Of a stretch of DNA of 64,000 bases, positions 1 to 9,804 are shown in pieces (the stretch's first letter is position 1; each line of letters starts with the position of its first letter). The notes under the pieces were generated by a model, which was given only the letters and a program-made list of their open reading frames with translations, made no database searches and was not told the DNA's origin. Made by a program: the position numbers and the translations under genes. Source of the stretch: Pelodera strongyloides (lineage: Eukaryota; Nematoda; Chromadorea; Rhabditida; Rhabditidae); contig JAANDG010000434.1 in the NCBI GenBank assembly GCA_036852015.1, positions 1-64,000 of the forward strand, in the 5' to 3' direction.

Positions 1-159
1 TCCGATCAGTTCGGCCTTTTTATTTTCTCCAAATTTGGCTGTGGTATTCAATGCCTTTTGCATGTCCATCTCCACCATTGTCCATGTTATTGGGGTGTCC
101 AGGATGAAATCAGAATTTTGTTTATTTTCTGTTGAAACAGTCTCCGCCTCAGCAACCAT
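1..159 (-). CDS. CHK-0: CHK kinase-like (DUF1679) protein, first exon only, cut by the window edge
   Basis: The start codon is at 159-157 and the frame stays open to base 1 (53 codons). The translation contains ITWTMVEMDMQKAL and KFGENKKAELIG, nearly identical to the first exons of CHK-1 and CHK-2 here. The family is a nematode-expanded branch of aminoglycoside-phosphotransferase/choline-kinase-like folds; substrates are unknown. The gene runs divergently from CHK-1, so the cluster continues to the left. An AG preceded by pyrimidines lies two bases before the ATG. The rest of the gene is outside the window, so intactness cannot be judged. Confidence 0.85.
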   Translation of the reverse strand, partial: MVAEAETVSTENKQNSDFILDTPITWTMVEMDMQKALNTTAKFGENKKAELIG

Positions 160-176
160 TCCTGGAACCAAAATTA
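160..176 (-). promoter_or_regulatory. 3' splice/trans-splice acceptor just before the CHK-0 start
   Basis: On the minus strand the sequence TTTTGGTTCCAG is followed by GA and then the ATG. Both complete CHK genes also have an AG close to the ATG, which in nematodes usually marks spliced-leader addition or a 5' UTR intron. Which of the two it is cannot be told from sequence. Confidence 0.45.
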
Positions 177-1927
177 ACATAATTATTATCAGAAGGACTC
201 GGAAGGGAGGTAGGTTATAATTACGCAGGGACGCAGAGCAAAATTCCAATTTTGGAGCCGACAGCATTGAACAAAAAGTAAAATAAGACAAAAATATTTG
301 CCTATTCCACTAGGACTTTTGACCGCAGATGTGGAAAGAGTCTTATAAAGCGACTATTTGAACTCTTTTGCAGTCAGGAAGGATGGCATATCAATGCACG
401 GGCTTTTTTTTCCTTTTTCACGTTAAGGAAAACGTTCTTTGTGTTTTGCTCATTGCTTCTCTCACTGTTTTCGTTGCTCTTACATCTTCTTTATCTTTAT
501 TCTCTCACAATTATGGTTATCAATCATGTGCAGACATGATTGCGGTCATTTCTTCACAAGCACAAAGATCGGTACTAGGAAATTTACACGATTGGACGAG
601 ATCAACATCGCAGTCCTATTTCAGATTGACGTTATGCGAAGGGTCGAAACGGGTTACTATATTATATATGGTACATCAGTGTTTTCTATATGTATAAGTT
701 AATCACTTGTATGCTCCAATATATTTCCTCTTTTATTATACCAAATTTGCCATTTTTAACTTCGCTCTCCTGTTTCAATTTTCATCGGATGAAAATCCGC
801 ATGGTCAGAAGAGCAGAGCACCGATCAGTGTCAAGTGACTCAGTGTCAAGCTTCGGGAAAAATTGGAAATAGTATTGCATGAACATTTTCACCTTGAATT
901 TGCCAGCAAAAAATGGACAGTTTTAGAATAATACATATAAAAGCGTCGTTTTAATCTGACCACTATTCGCACTATATTATGTCAAGCATCTCCACAATAT
1001 CTACTAGTTATAGATAGAAGCTAAATTTATTGTTCTCTTTTGTACCTTCACATCTATTCGGTGCTTTTTACATATACATTTTCATTGTCCCATTTACATA
1101 CTTGCACAGATACATTCTTGAAAACTCACGAATGTAATAAAATAACCATGCATTTATGTCTTGATCCAAAACATATATATTGGGAAAACTTTTCAACCAA
1201 CAACAGCCCAATGAGCACAACTTGTTTGCCGTTTCTAGATAAATAAAGCGAAAAAAAGTTGATAGAAACGCCTGCAAACGGAAGCACGTGCTGATATAAA
1301 AACAACGATTAATTATTTCTCTGATTCCTTACACAGACTAAAATATAGTTTGCAAATATAATATGAGTGTGCCGTTGGATTCATTTATTGTGAGTGTGTT
1401 GCATTTTTAGTGCATACTGCGATCTTTGTTTCCGAGCTCGGCCCGGGAAAAACAGTAGTTTTCACTGGTTTCCTACTAGGTTTTTTGTCGGCCCGAGCTC
1501 GAAATACGAAAATTTGCCGGACAAAGCTCTGAACGTTAGTTATGGTAGGTTTACACCATGCTGACATGCTTTCAGAGAGGGGGGGGGTGATTCCTTTTTT
1601 TGTCATTGTTTTTGGTCTCTTATCAATGCACTGCATGAACTAAAAAACATGGCTATTCCCTCAATTGAAATTGTTGGCTAGTGCTTTATCGTTTTTTTTT
1701 CATGTTGAATATTGTTCAATTAATTAGTTATAGTTGGTTGTGAATTCCTGTCTTATCCAAATGGCCGACGATGTACCGTAGCCAAATAGAGCTTTGTTCG
1801 TGTTTTCCAATAGATCGAATTCAAGTACGATAATGCAAATTACTACTTTAAAGTAACGACCTTTGTAGAACATATTCCTTTGTGTTCGTTTAGACATAAC
1901 ACGTGAATTGATTTTACATGCACTTTA

Positions 1928-1951
1928 CATTTTAAAATCAGGATTCCGGAA
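1928..1951 (+). promoter_or_regulatory. 3' splice/trans-splice acceptor before CHK-1
   Basis: A T/A-rich tract ends in ATCAG at 1937-1941, ten bases before the ATG at 1952. The position suits spliced-leader trans-splicing or the end of a 5' UTR intron. Confidence 0.4.
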
Positions 1952-4900
1952 ATGGTAGCTAATGCCGAAGCAGCTTCGACGGACACTAGTGAAGCTGTTG
2001 ATTTCATCCTGGACACTCCAATAACTTGGACAATGGTGGAGAAGGACATGCAAAAGGCATTGAATACTGAAGCCAAATTTGGAGAAAATAAAAAGGCCGA
2101 ACTCATCGGACAGGGAAATGTAATTATTGTTTACATAAAAGAATATGTTTTGTTTATTCTAATTGTGGATAATTGTTTAAAAAAATATGCTACCTATTTT
2201 GGACATTAACGTTTGAGCAATTGTCAAAGTGGGTTTCTTTCAGGGATTTGTTTCCAAAATTGTTGCAACAACTCTCGACTGGACTGAACCAAATGAAGAC
2301 CTGCCGATCTCTGTCGTACTCAAGATTACGGGATTTGCCAAGGTACCCATTTTATAAACCAAGAAAACGTTCACGACTGTCCGATAACGTTTGGCACGTA
2401 ACTATTAAAGGGCCAGGCCCATTTAAAATGACCCCTATTTTTTGATGAATCCATCTGATTCTCCACGTCAAATATAGTATACTATATTTTTTGATTTTCA
2501 AGCGGAAAAACACTATTCAGTAGTTACCATTGCCAGTCATTATCTATCTACATAGTTGGTACGCCCATTCGCGTTGATTCGCCAAGAACGGTATTGCCAC
2601 GCCCATTCGCGTTGATTCGCCAACAACGGAATTATAGCATATTGGCCAATCACCGCGAAGGGGCGGGACATATGAGCGGACATGGTAAATTGCTGTTAAC
2701 TGCGCGAAAGTTGTACCTGAAAATTGGAAAAAACCACATCCTACCATCTTGACACCGAGAATCAGATAGCTTGATCAAAAATAGGGGTTACCTGAAAAGG
2801 ACCTGACCTTTTAAAAAGGATGATATATATTTAGGACGGCATTTGTAAACAGAATAGTGCAATATGGTAAATGACCACATATCTATGTTTTACGTCAAAA
2901 TGTCTCGGTTTAGGTGTCGCCTTACTAGTTTAATAATCTTTCACGTAATTCAGTTCCAAGAACTTATGGATAAAATGACAACGGATGCTGATGCATTTGG
3001 AGGAAAAGATAAGATCGCGGCGAACACAATAAGAGTAATTTGTTTTGTTATTCAATTCTTCCGTAGACAGCATCATTTGAAAATCTTTCCGTTCTGAACA
3101 AATTGTTAATAATAACATTTCAATTATTAATAATAATAATAATAACAACAATAATTTCAATTAATAATAATAATAACAACAATAACAATTAATTACAATA
3201 ACAGTTTTTGGGAGGGGAAGGGTGTTTATGCAGCGATTCGGATCTTTTTTATTTATATAATAAGATGTTCCCTTTTCCATTCTACTTTACGGATTCAAAC
3301 ACAATTTCTAATACCTTTCCGTTTTATTCTTGTTATGACAATGTCATATTTTACATTTTATTAGTTTTTTATTTATTGGAGTAGTGGTACAGCTTATACC
3401 TAAGCCTAGCAGTAATCATTTCTAGCTCAGACATAATTAATTTCTAGATTCACAACAATGAGCTTGCGTTCTACCGCCTTGTTAACGAAGACTGGAAAGT
3501 CAATCACAAGGACCTTAAACTCCCAGCGTTTTATTGTGGACGCGAATGGGGCGTGGAAGGAGTAGATGCGGGTAAACAATGCACATGAGTCCCTTACCAT
3601 ATAGCTTAAAAAGGGCAAGGTTAGGAGGCGTTAGGGTTAGAGGCACGAACTGTTGTGAGTCCCGTATGTCTGAAATAACATTTCGATCATTATCTACATC
3701 ACGTTTTAGAATTTTTTGCACATATTATTATTTTGGACATTGTCCACAAAATTTCAGGCTACTTTGCCATTGAGCACGTCGAGAACGTTGTGCTCCGCCA
3801 CATGTACCATACCATCGGAAGTCCGGCCGTTATTGAGGCTTTCGAAGTCATCGCCAAAGTGCATGCACTATGTGAGTCAATTAAATAGTAATGCTTTGAG
3901 GTGCAACTTCATAACTTCCTAGTGCCGCCCACGTTTTCGAACAGGTGCCGCCCACGTTTTCGAACAGGTGCCGCCCACGTTTTCGAACAGGTGCCGCCCA
4001 CGTTTTCGAACAGGTGCCGCCCACGTTTTCGAACAGGTGCCGCCCACGTTTTCGAACAAATGCCGCCCACGTTTTCAAACAGGTGCCGCCCACATTTTCG
4101 AACAGGTCTGGCCATGGTGGCTCTTGTTACTACTACGCTGTCGGGTGCTCAGCGCAGCGAAAATTGTAGTGCACGCGCGCGATACCAGCCGCGTGCCGTG
4201 CGTTCCCAACGCGAATAGGGGGTGCTTCCGTTGTGCGCGTAGCCGTGCCCGTATTCGGGCTCGTAGCTTGCCGCGCAGTGCACCAAAAAATCGGCGAAGG
4301 GGGACGGGTACTCGGTGCGCTGCGCGGTTGAGGACCACAGTACAAGCGACGTTGTTAACTCGCTTTCTAGAAAAAATGCTTCAAACAATCTGGGAATCCC
4401 ATCAGCATTTATATGTATTCACATGTAAAGAAGAAACATATTGGAAAGAAATGTGGACGGAGAGTTCCAGGTGAAGAACTTTGTTGCCTATATTTTTGAT
4501 GTATTCGATACAGATTAACTTTTCTCAGCTCTCAAACACAAGGACTCGCTGAAAGGTTTCGACGACCAACTTTTTATGGAAATGTTCGCGGACCTCTTCA
4601 ACGAGGAGGTGCGTTATAGGATAGTATTTCCGAAATCAGTAAGATGGACGTAAAGAAGAGAGATAGAGATAGAGAGATAGATATAGAGAGAGAGGGGGGA
4701 GAGAGAGAGAGAGAGAAAGAATTAGAGGGAGAGAGTTATAGGTAGTTTTATGGACGGAGTACATATTTAGACTCTGGTACAGTAGAGTGTTCTTCACCTG
4801 AAACGCGTCAAAATTATACTCATATTTTCTAAATATTCAGAAGGTTCGCGATGGACTTCCGAATGTCCTGAACCTCCTGCCGGATTGCAAGGAGGAAATT

Positions 4901-7491
4901 GATTTAATGCTCGACAAATTACACGTCTTCACGTTTGACAACTACAAGAAGCTGATTAAAGAGAGTTGTATGTTCCTATACGTTATGCAGTAATGTACGT
5001 CAGCTGTCTCGCCTAATTAAAACGATTTGATTAAAGCGGTATAACATCCGGTTATTGAAAATTGGGTTGGACAACTGAACTCCTATGTATTTATGCAAAT
5101 TGTAAATGCTCGACAAATTACACGTCTTCACGTTTGACAACTACAAGAAGCTGATTAAAGAGAGTTGTATGTTCCTATTCGTTATGCAGTAACGCACATC
5201 AGCTGTCTCGCCTGATTAAAACGATTTGATTAAAGCGGTATAACATCCGGTTATTGAAACTTGGGTTGGACACCTGAATTTTTGGGGTCGAACTGGGGTC
5301 GATTTTTATTCTAATGTTACTTATTTGCATATGTTGCATGGAAATGCAGTACTCAACATACGTTTAAAAAACAGGCCGTTGGATATCCCTAGCTTTTATT
5401 CTTTTAATAATTTTCAAATCCAGAATGGAGTTACGCATCAATTTAGGTCAACCGCCAGTGCTATGTCACGGTGACATGTGGACGGCCAACATGTTATGGT
5501 TGGAGAAAGAAGATGGCAGCGAAACACTTCGTGCTCTAATCGATTGGCAGGTTATTGATTTTTCAGAATCGTTTGACAGGTTATCGATTTTTTCAGAACC
5601 GACTGGCAGGTTATTGATTTTTTCAGAGAACTTTTTCATTATGTCCGTAAAGGGTCAGGCTCACTCCAGGTAACCCCTATTTTTTTCCTCCATTTGACGT
5701 ATAAAGGAGCAATTGGTCATTCCTCAAGTTACCCAACAAACTATCCCATTTGTCATGCTCATATGCAATTTCAGATAAACCACCTTGGATCGCCAATTGA
5801 GGACTTTGCTCGGTTCTTGGGTGCTGCAACTTCATGGGAGACAAAGAAGAAAGAGTGAGTCTAGAGATCAGAGGCCGTATTCACCAACACGCAGGGAGCT
5901 CTCCCTGGCCTCCCCAGGGAGCTAAAGAGTGCATAGAGGCTACGAGAGCAGAAGAGTTTCAGAGCGAACGTGAGCCTACTGAGGGCTCCCCGGATGTTTG
6001 TGAATACGGCCTCAGACGTTCAATGAGGCAATGATAGAGAGAGGGGAGCGAGAGAGAGGCAGATGGAGGGATAAAGGTTAAAGGGTCAGGCCCATTTCAA
6101 ATGACCCCTATTTTTGATGATTCCATCTGGTTCTCCATGTCAAATATAGTAGGATACGATAATTTTCTAATTTTCAAGCGCAAAATTCACGCAGTATTCA
6201 GCAATTTACCATTGCCTGTCATACCCAATTATTTATCGCAGTTGTCACGCCCTTTCGCTCTCATTGGGCAATATGCTATATTGGGCGTGGCAATTGCGAT
6301 ATTGGCCAATCAGCGCGAATGGGCGTGCCAACTGCGATAAATAGTTGGGTATGAGTGCCCACGGTAAATTGATGAATAGTGTGTGAATTTTGCGCTTGAA
6401 AATTAGAAAAATATTGCATCCTACTATATTTGACATGGAGAACCAGATGGAATCATCAAAAATAGGGGTCAATTGAAATGGGCCTGACCCTTTAATAAAG
6501 AGATTTAAAAAACTTAGAGAAATATAGAGAAGAGTGTGCCTGTTGTTTTCAGTATTCACCTCTACTTTGACAAGTACTACGAGTCTTTTCTTGCCGTATG
6601 TGGTGATGACGTCAGACCGCCATTCACTAAAGAACAGGTGGAAATTATACATAGTATTTTATATATGCTTTTTCTTCAACACATATTATACAATGTTCTT
6701 TGTAGTCATATGGCGATATAAGCCACTCCCAAACTTGAGCCATGTATAGTTCTCCGGTACAAATATACGTGGTCCACGTACGACTTGACTTACATCGGAG
6801 CAAAGTTTCTTGGCAGACAATTATGAGTTGAAGGCTTGGTACGCAACACCCTATTTTCATTCTTTTCAGCTCATCGAAAACTACGAAAAGTTTATGCCAT
6901 TCGTCACGGTGCCATGCTTAGCATTCTTCTTGCCAATTTGCGATATGATTCTGGCGTCTGCACCAGGTTTTTATTCCTTTTTTTTTGCAAAAAAAGTTAT
7001 TGTAAAGTTTCTGCCTTGCAATTTTGAATAGGAGCGTTTCATTGTTAATTTCTGCGAATTCAAGCAGATTGCGTGATTGGTGGATTAAACACGTATTCTT
7101 TATAACTCCATTACCATGTAGTATATGCAAATTTACCGTGCGCTTTGAGCCAGAATGGAACATATTGCAATGGAAACGCAGTTGTTCATTACACTTTTCA
7201 CAAATCACATACAATACTACTCCATAGCCATAGCACCAATTTCGTATCCCAATTTTCAATCATATGGCAAAATACGTGCATAGCATTGGAAGGCATGCAA
7301 TCAGAGACTTGTTTATGAACGGAGAAAACCATGGCGTGATTCATATTTTAAAAATAGAGATGGGCATAGGCATAAAAAAAAAAAAAAAAATATATTCAAA
7401 TTTAGACAAGGAGACGGCCAAAGTTGTCTTCCTCGACAAAATGCGTGGAATGGTACACGAAGCAGTTGACTATATTAAAAAGTGGTACTAG
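1952..7491 (+). CDS. CHK-1: CHK kinase-like (DUF1679) protein, 12 exons, 414 aa
   Basis: Exons: 1952-2119, 2244-2342, 2954-3034, 3448-3571, 3758-3871, 4529-4608, 4841-4967, 5447-5550, 5775-5854, 6553-6637, 6870-6966, 7406-7491. They sum to 1245 bases in one open frame. Visible motifs: GQGNGF near residues 53-58 (glycine-rich nucleotide-binding position), CHGDMWTANML near 271-281 (HxDxxxxN catalytic loop) and LIDWQ near 295-299 (metal-binding Asp). This is the layout of phosphotransferase/choline-kinase folds, so a soluble small-molecule kinase is likely; the substrate is unknown. No signal peptide or membrane segment is seen. For exon 8 the upstream acceptor at 5423 would make a stop codon, so 5447 was chosen. 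Introns hold two M2 elements, three tandem arrays of splice-like units and microsatellites. An M1-like element starts 8 bases after the stop. The first AATAAA downstream is near 8132. Confidence 0.9.
2405..2814. repeat. M2 palindromic element, copy a (CHK-1 intron 2)
   Basis: About 410 bases bounded by TTAA. Termini resemble TTAAAGGGTCAGGCCCATTT and its inverse, with the interior inverted as well. This is the most diverged of four M2 copies in the window and has no coding capacity, so it reads as a MITE. Confidence 0.85.
3116..3195. repeat. (AAT)n-like microsatellite, CHK-1 intron 3
   Basis: Imperfect TAA/AAC triplet repeats in two blocks separated by a short spacer. Confidence 0.85.
3922..4107. 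repeat. 23-bp minisatellite, 8 copies, CHK-1 intron 5
   Basis: Unit GTGCCGCCCACGTTTTCGAA plus CAG, repeated eight times. The first five are identical and the last three carry one or two changes. It starts about 50 bases after the exon 5 donor. Each unit junction reads CAG|GT, resembling both a 3' and a 5' splice site. The unit has no stop in several frames, so overlapping ORFs on both strands are artefacts of the repeat. Confidence 0.95.
4108..4350. other. GC-rich block next to the minisatellite
   Basis: About 240 bases markedly richer in G+C than the surroundings, with many CGCG and GTGCGC words. Composition resembles the GC-rich inverted-repeat element at 59.79-60.05 kb. No clear termini were found. 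No CHK exon is expected here. Confidence 0.4.
4663..4735. repeat. (GA)n/(GATA)n microsatellite, CHK-1 intron 6
   Basis: Runs of AGAGAT and GAGA with G-runs between the exon 6 donor and exon 7. Confidence 0.85.
4906..5290 (+). repeat. Tandem duplication of the CHK-1 exon 7 3' end plus its 5' splice site
   Basis: Two copies with a period of about 199 bases. Each starts AATGCTCGACAAATTACACG, runs through the last about 60 bases of exon 7, the donor TT|GTATGT and about 120 bases of intron, including an AAGCGGTATAACATCCGG motif. The first copy is the real exon end. The second has a donor but no good acceptor before it. The copies are almost identical, so the event looks recent. Confidence 0.9.
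5542..5630 (+). repeat. 30-bp triplication of the CHK-1 exon 8 5' splice site
   Basis: Three units (5542-5570, 5571-5600, 5601-5630) of the form GAYTGGCAG then GTTATTGATTTTTTCAG. The first unit holds the last nine coding bases of exon 8 and its donor. The next two repeat both the donor context and the TTTTTTCAG tract. CHK-2 has only the single donor at the same place. Confidence 0.9.
5869..6014. repeat. M6 element (GAGGCCGTATTCAC termini), CHK-1 intron 9
   Basis: Inverted termini TCAGAGGCCGTATTCACCA and GTGAATACGGCCTCAGA enclose about 115 bases with smaller internal inverted blocks. Short non-coding palindromic element; relatives occur at 10.1, 17.0, 17.5, 29.2, 29.4, 48.5 and 56.1 kb. Confidence 0.8.
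6078..6495. repeat. M2 palindromic element, copy b (CHK-1 intron 9)
   Basis: TTAA-bounded, termini TTAAAGGGTCAGGCCCATTT and its inverse. The interior carries an inverted pair built on CGCGAATGGGCGTG. Ends 57 bases before exon 10. Confidence 0.92.
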
Positions 7492-7499
7492 ATATCGAA

Positions 7500-7686
7500 T
7501 TAAAGCTGTAGAACATCCGGTTTTTGGAACGTATTTTGCAAGCTGTGTTCCCACGCTGTGTTGTATGCATAACTACGGGATACTGCACGGTTTTGTAGTC
7601 TAATATTCATTTGTATATAGCATATGCATCATGGGAATGCAGTTGCACAAAAAACGTTCCAAAATCCGGCCGTAATTCCGCTTTAA
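7500..7686. repeat. M1-like element just after the CHK-1 stop codon
   Basis: TTAA-bounded. Left end TTAAAGCTGTAGAACATCCG, right end CCGGCCGTAATTCCGCTTTAA. It begins 8 bases after the TAG at 7489-7491, so any CHK-1 3' UTR must start inside it. Its right TTAA is also the left TTAA of the next M2 element. Confidence 0.85.
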
Positions 7687-8100
7687 AGGGTCAGGCCCAT
7701 TTCAAATAACCCCTATTTTTGATGATTCCATCTGATTCTCCATATCAAATATAGTAGGGTACGATATTTTCCTAATTTTCAAGCGCAAAAATCACGCAGT
7801 ATTCATCAATTTACTATTGCCAGTCATACCCAACTTTCTATCGCAGTTGTCACGCCCCTTCGCGCTAATTGGGCAATATGCTCTATTGGGCGTGGCAATT
7901 GCGATTTTGGCCAATCAGCGCGAATGGGCGTGCCAACTGCGATAGATAGTTGGGTATGACTGCCCACGGTAAATTGCTGAATAGTGTGTGAATTTTGCGC
8001 TTGAAAATTAGAAAAATATTGCATCCTACTATATTTGACATAGAGAATCAGATGGAATCATCAGAAATAGGGGTCAGTTGAAATGGGCCTGACCCTTTAA
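7683..8100. repeat. M2 palindromic element, copy c
   Basis: TTAAAGGGTCAGGCCCATTT to the inverse end GACCCTTTAA. The internal CGCGAATGGGCGTG inverted pair is present. Abuts the preceding element at 7683-7686. Confidence 0.93.
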
Positions 8101-8392
8101 CTATTTATGTTATATTTTTAAACTGATATGGTAATAAAATATTGTATTTATTTTCATTTCGCTGTTTGTTTGTGAGTTTGTGACAGAACACAAATCACTG
8201 TACACAGTGCACATTCTGATAAGACACGTAAATGTTCACTTTCGTATACAAACCAAACGTGACCATTTTTTCGCGAGACACGTACCAAGTCTACTTACTA
8301 TTCACCAAAAATACAGTTGTCAAGCCAAACACTTAAAAAAGACAGTATCTCTTCGGGAAACAGCCGATCTCTAGAAGTAGAAGGAACACCAT

Positions 8393-8552
8393 TTAAAGCG
8401 AAACACCGGCCGGTCACATCGAGTAGTCCAGAATTCTAATGCAGCTTATGCAAATGAACATAATTTAGAATAAAGAAGCGAGCTAAATTCCAATAAATCA
8501 CCATAAATAAGTAATAATTTAGTTGAAAAAACCGGCGGGTATTTCGCTTTAA
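8393..8552. repeat. M1 element, copy 1
   Basis: TTAAAGCGAAACACCGGCCG at the left and an ACCGGCGGGTATTTCGCTTTAA-type end at the right. Interior AT-rich, with the family hallmark ATGCAAATGAACATAA. Confidence 0.85.
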
Positions 8553-8926
8553 AAAGTTGAACATGCCACATCTCACATCTCATATCACATGAGAACACAT
8601 ATCACGCGTGCAACAAGCCAATTTGATCTTGCGTTACCGTAGCTTTTCAACCACGACTGGTCGGTGGGTTAGTGGTTTGTTCAAAGAAAAATCGCAGTTA
8701 TTTTCGCACACCTCAGGCTGGCTCCATATTCGTTGTACTTTTGCGGGTTTAAAATTTAAACCGATTGTGTGATAAGTTTAAACCGGTAGACGGTCACAAT
8801 ATGTACTAAATGATAAGAACCCGTTAAATAAGTTGTCCCAAAGAGATTAAGTACATGTGATTTCGACTCTGTACTAAATTCAGATTTGTTGATTATTTGT
8901 TGACTGCAATTTTATGCATATCTAAT

Positions 8927-9097
8927 TTACAGCGAAATACCGGCCGGTTTTTGAAACACATCGTTGAAGCTGGATTCTTACGTATTTACGCGAAGTTGCT
9001 CGAATTTACCTCGATTTTTTATTCTAATTTATGTTCATCTGCATAAACCGCATAGAATGCTGATGTGTTTCAAAAACCGGTCGGTATTTCGCTTTAA
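8927..9097. repeat. M1 element, copy 2
   Basis: Left end AGCGAAATACCGGCCGG (TTAC instead of TTAA), right end GGTATTTCGCTTTAA. Orientation of the interior is inverted relative to copy 1. Confidence 0.88.
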
Positions 9098-9414
9098 TAC
9101 ACAATATAAGTAAGTGAAAACGACTACAACGGTTGGAACTAGGTATTCCATACTTGATCTACACGGGGCAAATTCAAATTGGAAAAAAACAAGTAGGGGT
9201 TAAGAAATCCGAAATTTAATTTTCAACTTTTAATGATCGATCGACGTAACCAGACCAGAGTTGATCGGCTTTTCTAATCATTTCCTGAGGCTTATATTGT
9301 TTCTCAGTTCTTATCAGTTCAGATTGTGAAGTCCGCGGTTTGAAGACCTTCGCTGCCTCAATCACGTTCCACTGTGTTTCCTAGCTGATTTACAGTTCAC
9401 TTCAGTATCGCCGT

Positions 9415-9570
9415 TTAAAGCCATATGATAGCCGGTTTTGCAACGTATGCCGGCAATTCCGATGTATTGTATGCAAAATTACTTCGCGATTATAAGTCTG
9501 ACTATTAATTGACAACATGCGGAAATGCAGTTGTTCGTCGTGCGTTGTTCCAAAAGCCAGTCGTTATTAA
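9415..9570. repeat. M1-like element, degenerate
   Basis: TTAAAGCCATATGATAGCCGG on the left and CCAAAAGCCAGTCGTTATTAA on the right, bounded by TTAA. Similar to the 7500-7686 element but more decayed. Confidence 0.6.
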
Positions 9571-9784
9571 TTTATCTTCTTCTTATTCTTATTGCCTTCT
9601 TATTCATCAATCTTATTCTTATTGCCTTTTTGTTGTCGTCATGTCAAATAAACCTATACTTCTAACTTCCTCATATTGCGTCTCTCTCAAATTGCTATTT
9701 TCGTAGCGTGTGTTTTGGGTTCAACAAATACATTGAAAGCTGCAGATTGATAAAGATTCGTCATATTGATTTTTCGTGAGCCTG

Positions 9785-9804
9785 ACTTTTAAGCTCGCAC
9801 AGGA
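9785..9804 (+). promoter_or_regulatory. 3' splice/trans-splice acceptor before CHK-2
   Basis: CTTTTAAGCTCGCACAG followed by GA and the ATG at 9805. Same GA-ATG spacing as CHK-0, consistent with a conserved short leader exon or spliced-leader site. Confidence 0.45.

Larger units (their letters stand above)
160..1951. other. Divergent intergenic region between CHK-0 and CHK-1
   Basis: AT-rich sequence holding the promoters of both divergent genes. I see no conserved coding block. A GC-rich patch at 1432-1501 has two near-inverted copies of CGAGCTCGGCCCG separated by about 50 bases. Short ORFs here show no family resemblance. Confidence 0.5.
7492..9804. other. Intergenic region between CHK-1 and CHK-2, mostly MITEs
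   Basis: Contains, in order, an M1-like element, an M2 element sharing its TTAA, two M1 elements and another M1-like element. Between them is AT-rich sequence without a recognisable gene. The CHK-1 AATAAA candidate is at about 8132. The CHK-2 promoter should lie at the right end. Confidence 0.6.

Noticed and set aside
3901..4474. Overlapping ORFs of 68-168 codons on both strands
   Set aside because: They read through the 23-bp minisatellite and its GC-rich flank, which lack stops by composition. They lie in an intron of CHK-1 and resemble no family.
5423..5446. Acceptor CCAG at 5420-5423 for CHK-1 exon 8
   Set aside because: Joining there makes a TAA at the junction. The acceptor at 5,445-5,446 keeps the frame and matches CHK-2.
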